Shown piece by piece: positions 16,086 to 25,553 of a DNA stretch of 64,000 bases. A program made the position numbers and the translations under genes. The notes below the pieces were generated by a model. The model was not told where the DNA came from, searched no databases, and saw nothing but the letters and a program-made list of their open reading frames with translations. The stretch lies in assembly GCA_964570205.1 (NCBI GenBank), contig CAZMXI010000001.1, positions 12,881 to 76,880 on the forward strand, in the 5' to 3' direction. How positions within the stretch are numbered: the stretch's first letter is position 1; each line of letters opens with the position of its first letter. This DNA comes from CAZMXI01 sp964570205 (GTDB lineage Bacteria > Planctomycetota > Phycisphaerae > Tepidisphaerales > Tepidisphaeraceae).

Positions 16086-17424
16086 CCCAATCCACATAGG
16101 CCGCCATATCGAACTTGCGTTCCAAACCGGCCGCGTTCATGTAGCGAATCGTCCCGAAGATCGACCGCCGCGTCCATGGGCGATCATGCAGGCCGCAAAT
16201 CCAGCCCACATTGGCGTACGATGCCGGGTCGCGCCCGCAAAGAAAGTACCTGTTGTTCAGATAGAGCGTGTCGTCGAAAGCCTCGCGCGGCGTCTGCTTC
16301 CATTCCAGGATCTTCTTGCCCCAGTACATCCGCATCGAGTTGTGCATGAAGCCGGTCAGTACCATCTCCCTCTGAGCGGCGTTCCAGTAGACATCGTGAG
16401 TCCGCGACGCCTCAAGTTGCTGCCGGGAATAGCGGTGTCGCCTGGGGTCTCTGGCGTGCAACTGGAGCGTTGCCCGGGCCCATGACGGAAGCCCGTCGTA
16501 ACGGTCGTAGTCGGGATTGTGGTGCACGAAGTTGATGGCCAGTTCGCGGCGGACGATCAGTTCTTCCAGAAATGCATCCCGATCGGCCCCCGGGGCCTCG
16601 GCAGCGCTGACCCCGAGCGCGATCTCCAGCGGCGAGATATGGCCGAAGTGCAGATATGGGCTCAGCCGCGAAGTTGCCTGGATCGATGGCTCGGCACGCT
16701 GCTGCGCATACCCGGCAAGGTTGTTCGCGATGAAGTGCCGGAGCGACTTGGCCGCAGCCTTGCTGCCGCCCCGGAAGACCACCGAGCGAGATACCGAACG
16801 GTCCATATCCATGTCCGCAAGCACGATCTCAGTTTGCCTCGGATCGACATCGCTTTCCGCCCGGTGCTTTGCATTTCGCCGCACAGGCGTTGCGCGCAAG
16901 GCATGCAGATATTCGGCGAGGAGCCTGTGGATTCTAGGCCGGATGGTCCGCGCGGCGAACTCCTGCTTGTCTGAGACCTCGTCCGTCGGGACGACCACAT
17001 CCGTCTCGACCTGCATCACCCGGCATCTGGCCATATCAGCCACGTGGTCGCGCCATCGCTTCTGGTGCCTGAGGTATCCCCGGTCGCACACGACCATAGC
17101 GGCATGCCGCGACAGGTCGACCGCCACCTCCGGCGGATTGCCCAGTCGGACGATGAACTCGATGCCCCGCCGCTTCAGGTCGTCGGCCACGTCGCGCAAC
17201 CCCTCCAGCATGAACGCGTAGTGCCGCAGGTTGGCCTCCGGGTATGAACTCGTTAACCCGAACGCCACCGCCGCCGGCAGATCGAGCACATTGGCCTGCT
17301 GAATGGCATATTCCAGGGCGTGGTTCCATCGCGCACGCTGCGATGCCTGCATCCAGTACAGGACATACCTGCCATCTTCGATCGGGCGATCGTTCAGTTG
17401 CAGTATTCGCGCTGCCTCGATCAT
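16057..17424 (-). CDS. phr: Class II CPD photolyase (deoxyribodipyrimidine photo-lyase)
   Basis: 455 residues from the ATG at 17422-17424 (MIEAARILQLND); an ATG 51 bases upstream adds an unlikely head. The enzyme repairs cyclobutane pyrimidine dimers using FAD and blue light. Class II signatures visible: YVLYWMQASQR near the N-terminus, YLHFGHISPLEIAL, ELIVRRELAINF, WGKKILEW, and the long C-terminal block LNNRYFLCGRDP followed by ANVGWICGLHD. Length matches class II enzymes (~450-500). Its 3' end overlaps that of the convergent regulator by 29 bases. Probably part of a light-response group. Confidence 0.93.
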   Translation of the reverse strand: MIEAARILQLNDRPIEDGRYVLYWMQASQRARWNHALEYAIQQANVLDLPAAVAFGLTSSYPEANLRHYAFMLEGLRDVADDLKRRGIEFIVRLGNPPEVAVDLSRHAAMVVCDRGYLRHQKRWRDHVADMARCRVMQVETDVVVPTDEVSDKQEFAARTIRPRIHRLLAEYLHALRATPVRRNAKHRAESDVDPRQTEIVLADMDMDRSVSRSVVFRGGSKAAAKSLRHFIANNLAGYAQQRAEPSIQATSRLSPYLHFGHISPLEIALGVSAAEAPGADRDAFLEELIVRRELAINFVHHNPDYDRYDGLPSWARATLQLHARDPRRHRYSRQQLEASRTHDVYWNAAQREMVLTGFMHNSMRMYWGKKILEWKQTPREAFDDTLYLNNRYFLCGRDPASYANVGWICGLHDRPWTRRSIFGTIRYMNAAGLERKFDMAAYVDWVRGLEASQS

Positions 17425-17516
17425 ACGCTGGATTCTACCCTGCACGCTGGCGGGCCGCCCGCTTGGCTGGTACAAACAGGGTCGTTCGTGATTCCATTTC
17501 GATCAAGGAGCGAGAC

Positions 17517-18809
17517 ATGTCCAGCAGGCACACCCGGCGAGGGTTTCTCAAGGCATCGGCGGCAGCAGCAACAGCGGCGTCATCAATAGGCCGCACCGCG
17601 CACGCGGCCGGCAACGACACCCTCAAGATCGGCATGGTGGGCTGCGGCGGGCGGTGCTCCGGCGCGGCAATGGATGCAATGAACGCCGACCCGGGCACGA
17701 AGCTGGTCGCGATGTGCGATCTGTTCATGAACCGCGTCGATGAGAAGCGCAAAAGCCTCAAGGGCCAGAAGTCGAACCAAGTGGATGTTCCGGATGATCG
17801 CCGCTACACCGGGTTGGACGGCTACAAGAAGGTCATCGAGCAAGTCGACGTCGTCCTGATCGCCTGCGCCGCCAAGTTCCACCCGATGTACCTCAAGGCC
17901 GCCGTCGAGGCGGGCAAGCACGTCTTCGTAGAGAAGCCGCACGGCATCGATCCCCCGGGCATTCGCGTCGTCAGGGAGGCCTGCGAACTGGCAAAGGCGA
18001 AGAAGCTCAGCGTGCTGTCGGGCCTGCACCGCCGGTGGGATCCCGGCCTGCAGGAGTGCATCAAGCGCATTCTCGACGGGGCGATCGGCGAGATCGTCGC
18101 CATCGAGGAGAACTTCATCCGCCCGCCCTACGGCACGCTCTTTCGCGCTCCGGGCCTTTCCGAACTGCACTACCAGTACAGCAATCAGTACCGATTCGGC
18201 TGGCTGTGCGGCGACGATGTCACTCAGTCGCTCGTCCACAACCTTGACACCGCCACCTGGGCGATGAAGGAAGTCGCCCCAACGCGGTGCCACGGGCTGG
18301 CCGGCCGATCCAGCACGTTCGACCAGCCCTACATCTACGGCGATGTGTTCGACCACCATTCGGTCGTATACCACTACGCCAATGGCGTGCGGATGTATGC
18401 CCTGTGCAGGACGACGCCTAATTGCTACAACGAATCCTCCAGCATCATCATGGGCAGCAAGGGCACCGCGTATCCGCAGAACTACCGCATCGACGGCGAG
18501 AACAAGTGGCGTTACACCGGACCGGGCGGGAATCCGTACCTGCTCGAGCACGTCAACTTCTTCAAGGCCATCCGGGCGGACACACCCATCAACAGCGGGT
18601 ACCACATGGCCAGCAGCACCCTCATCGGCATCATGGGGCAGATGTCCTGTTACAGCGGGCAGGAGGTCAAGTGGGAGCAGGCCCTCAAGAGCGACTGGTC
18701 GTTCCCGGTCAGGCCCGAGGCGTGCGCGTGGGATATGGAGCCGCCGGTGAAGCCGGACGAAAAGGGCATCTATCCGGTGCCGATTCCCGGCAAATACAAG
18801 GTCGTTTGA
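17517..18809 (+). CDS. Tat-exported Gfo/Idh/MocA family oxidoreductase
   Basis: 430 residues from the ATG at 17517 with AAGGAG 6 bases upstream; the frame is open earlier but there it overlaps the photolyase gene. A Tat signal (RRGFLKASAAA, ends AHAAG) implies folded export. The Rossmann nucleotide site is IGMVGCGGRCSG, and VEKPHG carries the family Lys. These NAD(P)-dependent enzymes oxidise or reduce sugars and inositols. The exported, Tat-dependent subgroup is greatly expanded in Planctomycetes. Substrate unknown. A relative lies at 59136. Confidence 0.9.
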   Translation: MSSRHTRRGFLKASAAAATAASSIGRTAHAAGNDTLKIGMVGCGGRCSGAAMDAMNADPGTKLVAMCDLFMNRVDEKRKSLKGQKSNQVDVPDDRRYTGLDGYKKVIEQVDVVLIACAAKFHPMYLKAAVEAGKHVFVEKPHGIDPPGIRVVREACELAKAKKLSVLSGLHRRWDPGLQECIKRILDGAIGEIVAIEENFIRPPYGTLFRAPGLSELHYQYSNQYRFGWLCGDDVTQSLVHNLDTATWAMKEVAPTRCHGLAGRSSTFDQPYIYGDVFDHHSVVYHYANGVRMYALCRTTPNCYNESSSIIMGSKGTAYPQNYRIDGENKWRYTGPGGNPYLLEHVNFFKAIRADTPINSGYHMASSTLIGIMGQMSCYSGQEVKWEQALKSDWSFPVRPEACAWDMEPPVKPDEKGIYPVPIPGKYKVV

Positions 18810-18887
18810 TCCAGATTCTCATCGCCTTTCAACCATGTTCGCCCCGCGCTGCTTTGCAGCGGCGCAGGGCGTCTTTACCATACGGAA

Positions 18888-19490
18888 ATGTCAGAGATTC
18901 ACGCCGTAACTGTGTACTGCTCGTCCAGCCGTAAGGTCGATCGTACATATCTCCAGGCGGCGTCAGAACTTGGGCAGGCAATCGCGCAGACTGGATGGAA
19001 GCTGGTTTACGGAGGCAACCATATAGGTTGCATGGCCGCCCTGGCCGATGGGGCTCGCGACGGCGGTGCCAAGGTGATCGGCGTGACCCCGCAAATTCTG
19101 GTTGACAAAGGACTTGCCGACATCCACTGCGACGAGTTGATTGTAACGCCGGACCTGCGCCAGCGCAAAGCGATCATGGAGCAGCGCGGCGATGCGTTCA
19201 TCGCATGTCCTGGCGGTATTGGCACATGGGAAGAGATATTTGAGATTCTCGTTGGCCGGAGCCTTGGCTGCCACTGCAAACCCATCGTGCTCATGAATGT
19301 CAACGACTTCTACGGGCCGATGCTTCAGATGATGCAACAGGGTTTGGAACAACGGTTTATCCGTGAGGGAACCGAGCGGCTGTGGCACATTGCCCGCGGT
19401 GCTACTGATGCCATCAATTACCTGAAGTCTCACGCCGTCGCGCAGCCACCGGCGCCGAGCGGGCAGGCGGCCAACCCGGCCATGGAGTAG
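18888..19490 (+). CDS. LOG-family nucleoside 5'-monophosphate phosphoribohydrolase
   Basis: 200 residues. The family hallmark PGGxGTxxE is present (CPGGIGTWEE), as is the nucleotide loop YGGNHIGCMAALADGA (usual form GGGxxGLMG) and a basic RKAIMEQR segment. LOG proteins cleave N6-modified or plain nucleoside monophosphates to base and ribose-5-phosphate; many are mis-annotated as lysine decarboxylases. The last ~25 residues are Pro/Ala-rich and dispensable-looking. The start lies 78 bases after the upstream oxidoreductase, and TonB-domain gene follows closely. Confidence 0.88.
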   Translation: MSEIHAVTVYCSSSRKVDRTYLQAASELGQAIAQTGWKLVYGGNHIGCMAALADGARDGGAKVIGVTPQILVDKGLADIHCDELIVTPDLRQRKAIMEQRGDAFIACPGGIGTWEEIFEILVGRSLGCHCKPIVLMNVNDFYGPMLQMMQQGLEQRFIREGTERLWHIARGATDAINYLKSHAVAQPPAPSGQAANPAME

Positions 19491-19536
19491 AATGCTCCGG
19501 CCGCCCGTCCTCGCAGGACCGAGGGACGGCATAGCG

Positions 19537-20854
19537 ATGCGCAACAGGGATGTATCCAGCCTGACCGGACTGTGTGGAGCGGTTCTGCTCCACCTCGCAT
19601 TTGCGCTGGGCATGACCTGGGACCACTGCGCACAGAAAGACCGCTGGCTTAAACATGTTGAGCCCCTGTGGCGGCCAAGACCGCCGTCGATGTTCGTGGT
19701 GCGGCCAATTCCTCGATTTCAACCGGAGCAAGTCGAGCCGTCAAAGCCGCCCATGCCACCGAAACCTGAGACACCCAAGCCGCAGATTGCGCTCAACGAT
19801 GAGTTGATCAAACGCTGGTTCCGCATGGGCGATGCCGCTGGCAGAGGCACCGCCACCCACGCTTCGTCCGGCGAACAGCCGGTCGAGGGCAGGCAGTCTA
19901 TGCATGACCAGCCTTGGATCAGCCGTGACCCAAACGGACCCGCACGGCGGTATCCCAATGAACCTTCGAAGTCGCTGGCGCCGGAGGGAACCGGCGGCAG
20001 TGCTGGTGTCCACGCCGCGCAGGCGGGGCCCCCTGCGAAAACCGCGCGTGCCGGCGCGAAAACGCAGCAGCAGGCGACCCGTATTCCGCCTCCGCCCGCT
20101 CAGCCGACCACAGCAGCCCCCCCGCCGCCAGCGGCGGTGGTCCGCGCCAATACAACGAACCCAATGCCGATTGCATCCGCCACACAGAAGCCGACCGGAC
20201 AGTCCCAGCCCGCCAGCCGGCCAACTCGAGTGGCTTTCGCCAGCAGCCGCCCGGCCGAAGTGCCATCGCCAGCAGCTCGGCCGAGCACGACGCCACCCGA
20301 GAACGCCGCGACCGCTGCCGCAATCAGCGCGGNNNNNNNNNNCACGCCCTTGAGCCCGCGCACGGCCTCTGCCGGGGTCGTCAGGGGCACCAGGGCAGGC
20401 CGCAGGGGCGCAAGCCCGTGCCCGAGCCCGGTCAGCAGGCCATAGCCTGTGCCGGCCCTGGCCTCCAGGCCCGCCCGGCCGCCCGAATCAACCTGCCGAT
20501 CCCGCCCCGGAGACTGATTCGGAAGTGGACGCCTTCACCACCGTCGGCAGCGCCCGGATGAAGGCGGGCAAGATGGATGTGCGGCTGGGGCGGAAATTCA
20601 AGACGGTGCGGCCAAGGCTGACCTTGAAGGGGGAACTGGATGTCATGTCGCTGGTCAACCCGTCGGTGAAACTGGCCATCCACGTGGATGAAACGGGCAA
20701 AGTAACGGATGTGAAAGTGATTCACTCCAGCGGCAGCCAGGAGATCGACCTGCCGGTCATGTTGGCGATCTACAAGTGGTGGATTGAACCCAGAACAAAC
20801 AAGGCTGGCGTGCCCCGGCCAGACATGATTCTGTTCACGATCAGCTTCAAGTAG
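19537..20854 (+). CDS. TonB-domain energy transducer, interrupted by a scaffold gap
   Basis: One gene broken by 10 N at 20333-20342. The 5' part (from ATG 19537) has an N-terminal membrane anchor (LTGLCGAVLLHLAFALGM) and a long Pro-rich periplasm-spanning linker (KPPMPPKPETPKP and similar). The 3' part, in a different frame, ends with a TonB C-terminal domain (KLAIHVDETGKVTDVKVI ... YKWWIEP ... FTISFK). The frame change across the gap, and a TGA at 20351-20353 in the downstream frame, mean the N count and possibly the flanking bases are wrong. No exbB/exbD lies nearby. A true pseudogene cannot be excluded, but an assembly error is likelier. Confidence 0.75.
20333..20342. other. Assembly gap (10 N)
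   Basis: Placeholder gap within the Pro-rich linker of the TonB-domain gene; the reading frame does not continue across it as drawn. Confidence 0.99.
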
Positions 20855-21118
20855 AAGCGGTTGACCTGATTCCTCATGGGCACATGACTCACGACCGTCG
20901 CTCTGCCAGACCGTTCTTGATTGAGGCCCTCCTGCCAGAGCGGCAGGCCGCGTGCCGGAACGCCTCGAACAGCGTCTTCTTCCATCCATGGGGGCTTGGC
21001 GGATGGCGTTCTCCGAATCTCCGGCAGTCCGCCCGGCTCCGCCAATGTAGCCAATGGCGACAAAACCATTCACTGCAAAGCAGGTGAGGGCAGCGCTCAG
21101 GTCCGAGATATCGAGTTG

Positions 21119-22114
21119 TCAGGCTTTCCGGGCGGAAACGACCGAGTTCATCCATCGGTCACGGTTCAGCAGCGTCACCTGGACAAACCCGGCGGATGCC
21201 AGGTCCTCCTCGAGTTCGCTCAGGGTGAATGTACCGCCCGCCTCAGTCGCGGCCAGCATGTTCACGGCGAACATCGCGCCGCCGGGCGGCTCAATGCGCG
21301 ATTCCTCCATGACAATGTCGCGAATCAGCACCCGCCCGCCGGCAGTCAGCGCGCGTCCGACACGCGTGAACAGCGCGCGGTTCTGCTGTCGCGAGTTCTG
21401 GTGCACAATCGCGCTGACCCAGGCCAGGTCCGCACCGGCGGGCAGTTCGTCGGTATAGAAATCGCCGCCGACGAGCTTCACGCGTTCGGCCACACCGGCC
21501 GCCTCAAGGCGGGGCTTCGCCTGCGGCAGCACGTGTGGCAGGTCGAAGATCGTCGCGGAGGCGTCGGGGTTGTGATTCAGCAGCGCAATCGTCCATGTGC
21601 CCGACGCGCCGCCCACATCCAGCACCTGTCTGAATTCCAGTGGATCGAGCTTCGCCACCAGCCCGGCCGCCACCGGGCCAGAGATGTTATCCATCGCTTC
21701 AATAAAGGCCGCGTAATCCGCGTCCGCGCCTCGAATGCTCGGTCGCCGCTCGGCCGGTCTGCCACTCTTGACGACCCACGCCAGGGAATCCCATCGGCGC
21801 AGGCAGTTCATCTGATGCAGGATCATCCCCAGCACGCTACCCGGCCGCTGAATCGTCAGGAGGCGGTGCACGGATTCCGGCACGCGGTATCGCCCCGCCG
21901 TCTTGTCCAAGAGCTGCATCGAAGCCAGCGCATCCAGCAGAATCTGCATCCCGCGATGATCGGCATTCAACTTCGCAGCCGCATCTTCCGAGGTGAAGGC
22001 CGACCCGGCCAGCCGGGCGAAGATATCCAACTCCGCCGCAGCCCCCAGCACGCACATCGGCTGAAACGCCTTGGCCAGGTCCAGAATCTCTCCTGCAGCC
22101 CACTGTTTCGACAT
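21119..22114 (-). CDS. SAM-dependent methyltransferase, O-methyltransferase family 2-like
   Basis: 331 residues from the ATG at 22112-22114, preceded by GAAGGAGA; an earlier in-frame ATG at 22174 lacks a site. The N-terminal half is a winged-helix dimerisation domain (LGAAAELDIFARLAG ... LLDALASMQLL). The C-terminal half is the catalytic domain with SAM motif I VLDVGGASGTW, motif II FDLPHVLPQAK, GGDFYTDELP and an acidic IRDIVMEE stretch. Such enzymes methylate hydroxyls of small aromatic or polyketide-like metabolites. No biosynthetic neighbours reveal the substrate. The 264 bases downstream hold no recognisable feature. Confidence 0.85.
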   Translation of the reverse strand: MSKQWAAGEILDLAKAFQPMCVLGAAAELDIFARLAGSAFTSEDAAAKLNADHRGMQILLDALASMQLLDKTAGRYRVPESVHRLLTIQRPGSVLGMILHQMNCLRRWDSLAWVVKSGRPAERRPSIRGADADYAAFIEAMDNISGPVAAGLVAKLDPLEFRQVLDVGGASGTWTIALLNHNPDASATIFDLPHVLPQAKPRLEAAGVAERVKLVGGDFYTDELPAGADLAWVSAIVHQNSRQQNRALFTRVGRALTAGGRVLIRDIVMEESRIEPPGGAMFAVNMLAATEAGGTFTLSELEEDLASAGFVQVTLLNRDRWMNSVVSARKA

Positions 22115-22230
22115 CGTCTTCTCCTTCGTCGTCTCGTCAACCGTTGTCAGGTGCGTTACTATATTAGAGTCCAAGTTCGACGTATGCCCAAGTCGTACCG
22201 CAAATAGCCAGAGGATTCGCGATAACCACC

Positions 22231-23781
22231 ATGCCGACCAGGTTCTACAACACGCTGCTGCACGATTACGCGGATTTTGTTCCGCTTCAGCCCGGGCCAG
22301 ATGCCTCCGACCCGCTTCGCGGAGCCCTCGTGCGCATGTACACTTGCGGGCCGACGGTTTACGACTATGCCCACATCGGCAACTTCCGCGCGTTTCTCTT
22401 TGCGGACGTGCTGCGCCGATATCTCGAATTCCGCGGGGCCACAGTGCGGCACGTCATGAACATGACGGATGTGGGACACATGACCGATGACGCCGCCGCC
22501 GACCAATCGGGTGAGGACAAGATGGCCGTCGCCTCCCGCCGAATGAAGGAAAGCAAGAAGGCAGGCGTTGCGCTGGTCGAGAATCCCGATGATCCATTCC
22601 AGGTCGCCCAGTTCTTTATCGACGCCTTTCTGGATGATGCCCGCGTACTTCGGGTGAAGGTCGCCCAGGATTACGACACGGCCGCGCCTGACCAACGGGA
22701 GCGGATCATGCCCCGTCCGACGCGGCACATTGACCAGTTCATCGCGTTGGTGCAGGACCTGATCCGGAAGGGCCACGCCTATGTCGGACAAGATGGTGTG
22801 GTTTACTATGACGTTTACAGCTTTCCAAGCTACGGGCGACTCTCGGGCAATTCGCTTGAGCGCCTCGCCCATGGCGCGGGCGGCCGGGTGAACGAGCGGG
22901 CGGCCAAGAAGCACCCGGCCGATTTCTTCCTGTGGAAGCCCGATCCGACCCATTTGATGCGATGGCCGAGCCCATGGGGCGAAGGATATCCCGGCTGGCA
23001 CATCGAATGTTCGGCGATGGCCATGGACATCCTCGGCCAGTCGCTCGACATTCACACCGGCGGCGAAGACAACATCTTCCCCCACCACGAATGCGAGATC
23101 GCCCAGAGCGAAGGCGCTACCGACCAGTGCTTCTCCCGATTCTGGATGCACACCCGCCATCTCATGGTCAACGGCGAGAAGATGAGCAAGAGCAAAGGCA
23201 ACTTCTTCACCATCCGCGACCTGATCGACAAGGGCTACGACCCCCTGGCGATCCGTTTCGCCCTCATCAACACCCGCTATCGCGAGCCCATGAACTTCAC
23301 CATCCAGGGCCTGCACGAGGCCGCCAGCGCGGTCATCACGCTGCGCGACCTGGCCGAGAAGCTGGCCGCCAGTGCCGATCAGCCGGCCCAGCCGGCCCAG
23401 GCTGATGTCAGGATGCTCGATGAATTTGCCCGGGCGATGGATGACGACCTGAACATCTCCGCCGCCCTCGGCGCGGTGTTCACATGGGCCGCCCCGCTAT
23501 CCAAACAGAAGAAGCTGCCACCCGCCCAGGCCGCCAGCGCTCTGGCCGCGCTGCGGCAGATCGATCAGGTTCTGGATGTGGCCTTCGCCCCCCTTCGGCC
23601 GCTGCCTGCGGAGAAGGTGCAGCAGGTCGAATCGCTCATGGCCGACCGCGCGGCCGCTCGGGCCGCCAAGGATTGGCCCCGCAGCGATGATTTGCGTAAC
23701 CAACTCACCGCCCTGGGCGTCGAGGTCAAGGACACCCCCACCGGCAGCGCCTGGCGCGCCAGGCTTGCGCCGGCGGGATGA
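22231..23781 (+). CDS. cysS: Cysteinyl-tRNA synthetase
   Basis: 516 residues, cytoplasmic, charges tRNA-Cys. HIGN (the CysRS version of HIGH) is at 48-51 and KMSKS at 317-321. Zinc ligands are recognisable: C39 in CGPTVYDYAHIGN, the Cys of GWHIECSAM, and HHECEIAQSE. The N-terminus has about 15 residues more than compact homologs between the first strand and CGPT. A DALR anticodon-binding region and small C-terminal domain (DLRNQLTALGVEVKDT) complete it. No attenuator-like structure or Cys-rich leader lies upstream, unlike ileS. Confidence 0.97.
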   Translation: MPTRFYNTLLHDYADFVPLQPGPDASDPLRGALVRMYTCGPTVYDYAHIGNFRAFLFADVLRRYLEFRGATVRHVMNMTDVGHMTDDAAADQSGEDKMAVASRRMKESKKAGVALVENPDDPFQVAQFFIDAFLDDARVLRVKVAQDYDTAAPDQRERIMPRPTRHIDQFIALVQDLIRKGHAYVGQDGVVYYDVYSFPSYGRLSGNSLERLAHGAGGRVNERAAKKHPADFFLWKPDPTHLMRWPSPWGEGYPGWHIECSAMAMDILGQSLDIHTGGEDNIFPHHECEIAQSEGATDQCFSRFWMHTRHLMVNGEKMSKSKGNFFTIRDLIDKGYDPLAIRFALINTRYREPMNFTIQGLHEAASAVITLRDLAEKLAASADQPAQPAQADVRMLDEFARAMDDDLNISAALGAVFTWAAPLSKQKKLPPAQAASALAALRQIDQVLDVAFAPLRPLPAEKVQQVESLMADRAAARAAKDWPRSDDLRNQLTALGVEVKDTPTGSAWRARLAPAG

Positions 23782-23802
23782 ATGTCTGGGCGATGAAGCC
23801 CG

Positions 23803-25449
23803 CTATTTCTTCTTTGACCGTACCTCTTCCTTGATGCGCTGGATGTGCCCGCGACCGAGCGCCTTGACTTCGCAGCCAAGTTCGAAATAGCGCCGTATCT
23901 GCTCATCGCTCAGCACGCCGAAGCAGTCCACGACGGCAACGGGACCGCCCGTCCATTTTGTCACATCGTCCGGGCTCAGCAGCTTGTACGGCGCGTGTCG
24001 CACGGCCAGGACCACCGCGTCGATACCCTTCATCGCGGCCGACAGGTCCTTCTGCACGCGCAGCTTCTCCAGGTCTTCCTGGTTGCGGAAGAACCTCGCC
24101 CAGGAGTGGCCGGGGGCCGGATAGGTGTCCTGGGATTCCAGCTCGTACCAATGCTCCACGTACGGGTCGTGAACACTGACCTCCGCACTCATCTCGGTGA
24201 GCTTGCGCACGACCAATTCGCTGCCGCTGTAACGCGTGTCGCCCACATCCTCCCGGTAGCTGGCGCCGCACAGCAGCACCTTCGATCCCGCGATGTACTT
24301 GCCCATGTTCCGCAGCGCATCACGCACCAGCTCGGCCGCGTGCAGCCCGCGTGTGTCGTTGATGTCGATCGCCGTGGGCGTGATCTTGAAGACGCTGTCC
24401 TGGTCCTCGAAGCCCAGGATGTGCTTGTAGGCCCAGTAGCCCAGTCCGCCGTCTTTCGGCAGGCAGTAACCACCGACGCCCGGGCCGGGGAAGATCATGT
24501 TCGAGTGCGTCGGCCGGACCTTGATGGCGTTGATCACCTTGATCAGGTCCACGCCATTGCGCTCGGCGAAGATGCTCCACTCGTTCAGGAAGGCCAGGAT
24601 CGTCGCGCGATAGCTGTTCTCGACGATCTTGCACGTCTCGCTCTCGATGGGGCGGTCCATGACCGTCAACGGGAACTTCTCTGTGTTCAGAACCTCCGTG
24701 AGGAACTTGACCACCCGCTGCCGTGCCCGTTCGTTGCAGCCGGCGCACACCCGCCAGAAGTCTCGAATCGACGACACGTAATGCCGCCCCGGCATCACGC
24801 GCTCGAAGCTGTGTGCCAGCACGGGTGGGGCATCGATCCCCCTGGCCACGAACGCCTTCTTCATAATGGGGTAAGCCACGAACTCCGTGGTTCCCGGCGC
24901 CACCGTCGTCTCGATCAGCACCAGGCAATCGGCGGGCACTTTCTCGCCGATCGTTTTCATCGTCGCTTCCAGCGCTGCCATTTCCGCCTCGCCGGTGCGC
25001 ATGTTGCCCAGGTCATGCTTGGTGTAGTCGCACTGCACATCAACCACCACGACATCCGCCAACTTCAGGCAATCGGAGTTGTAGGTGGCCGTGAGTGTCT
25101 TCTTCTCCCGCACGCAGCGGGCGATCATCGGATCGACCTCGGGGTCCTCGGCCTTCACAGGCGACTGCCCGCGGTTCAGCAGCGGGATCTTCCAGTAGCT
25201 GCGCGTACTGGGACGCTGGCACCCGATGACGAACTTGCTCGGCTTGCCGGTGGCCTTGTCCGCGGTGTCGGCGACAATGGCCGCCATGACCGCTCCCACG
25301 AAGCCCACACCCATTACCACCACCACTTCCCTGCCTTCGTTCCGCGCTGCGGCCGCCAGCTCTTCGAGCCGGGCCATCTCAGCGGCGTAATCATCCTTCT
25401 GCGGAAGCGGAAACTTCTCTCCTGACGGATCGATTGAGTATTCGGGCAT
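23803..25449 (-). CDS. UDP-glucose/GDP-mannose-type nucleotide-sugar dehydrogenase
   Basis: 548 residues from the ATG at 25447-25449, which has GGAG 7 bases upstream; two earlier in-frame Mets exist. It oxidises a UDP- or GDP-sugar to its uronic acid with NAD. Rossmann loop GVGFVG is at 47-52, the substrate loop [10 protein letters not shown] follows, and the catalytic Cys is C329 in [12 protein letters not shown]. The protein is about 100 residues longer than typical UDPGDH: extra N-terminal ~40 residues and an insertion after the first helix ([14 protein letters not shown]). Probably supplies precursors for surface polysaccharide. Divergent from the copper ATPase. Confidence 0.88.
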   Translation of the reverse strand: MPEYSIDPSGEKFPLPQKDDYAAEMARLEELAAAARNEGREVVVVMGVGFVGAVMAAIVADTADKATGKPSKFVIGCQRPSTRSYWKIPLLNRGQSPVKAEDPEVDPMIARCVREKKTLTATYNSDCLKLADVVVVDVQCDYTKHDLGNMRTGEAEMAALEATMKTIGEKVPADCLVLIETTVAPGTTEFVAYPIMKKAFVARGIDAPPVLAHSFERVMPGRHYVSSIRDFWRVCAGCNERARQRVVKFLTEVLNTEKFPLTVMDRPIESETCKIVENSYRATILAFLNEWSIFAERNGVDLIKVINAIKVRPTHSNMIFPGPGVGGYCLPKDGGLGYWAYKHILGFEDQDSVFKITPTAIDINDTRGLHAAELVRDALRNMGKYIAGSKVLLCGASYREDVGDTRYSGSELVVRKLTEMSAEVSVHDPYVEHWYELESQDTYPAPGHSWARFFRNQEDLEKLRVQKDLSAAMKGIDAVVLAVRHAPYKLLSPDDVTKWTGGPVAVVDCFGVLSDEQIRRYFELGCEVKALGRGHIQRIKEEVRSKKK

Positions 25450-25553
25450 ATCATTCTCCATCGGCTCAAAGGGCAATAACCTTGAATCAGGATAGCGGGG
25501 GCAAGGATCAGTCAGCCATCAACGCGACACAGTGCGCAGCGGCATATAATCGA

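Noticed and set aside
20929..20946. CCTGCC/GGCAGG hairpin after the TonB-domain gene
   Set aside because: Short stem without a T-tract, within a stretch where such GC repeats occur by chance.
22184..22207. Seven-codon ORF before cysS as a possible leader
   Set aside because: It contains no Cys codons and is not followed by a terminator-like hairpin.
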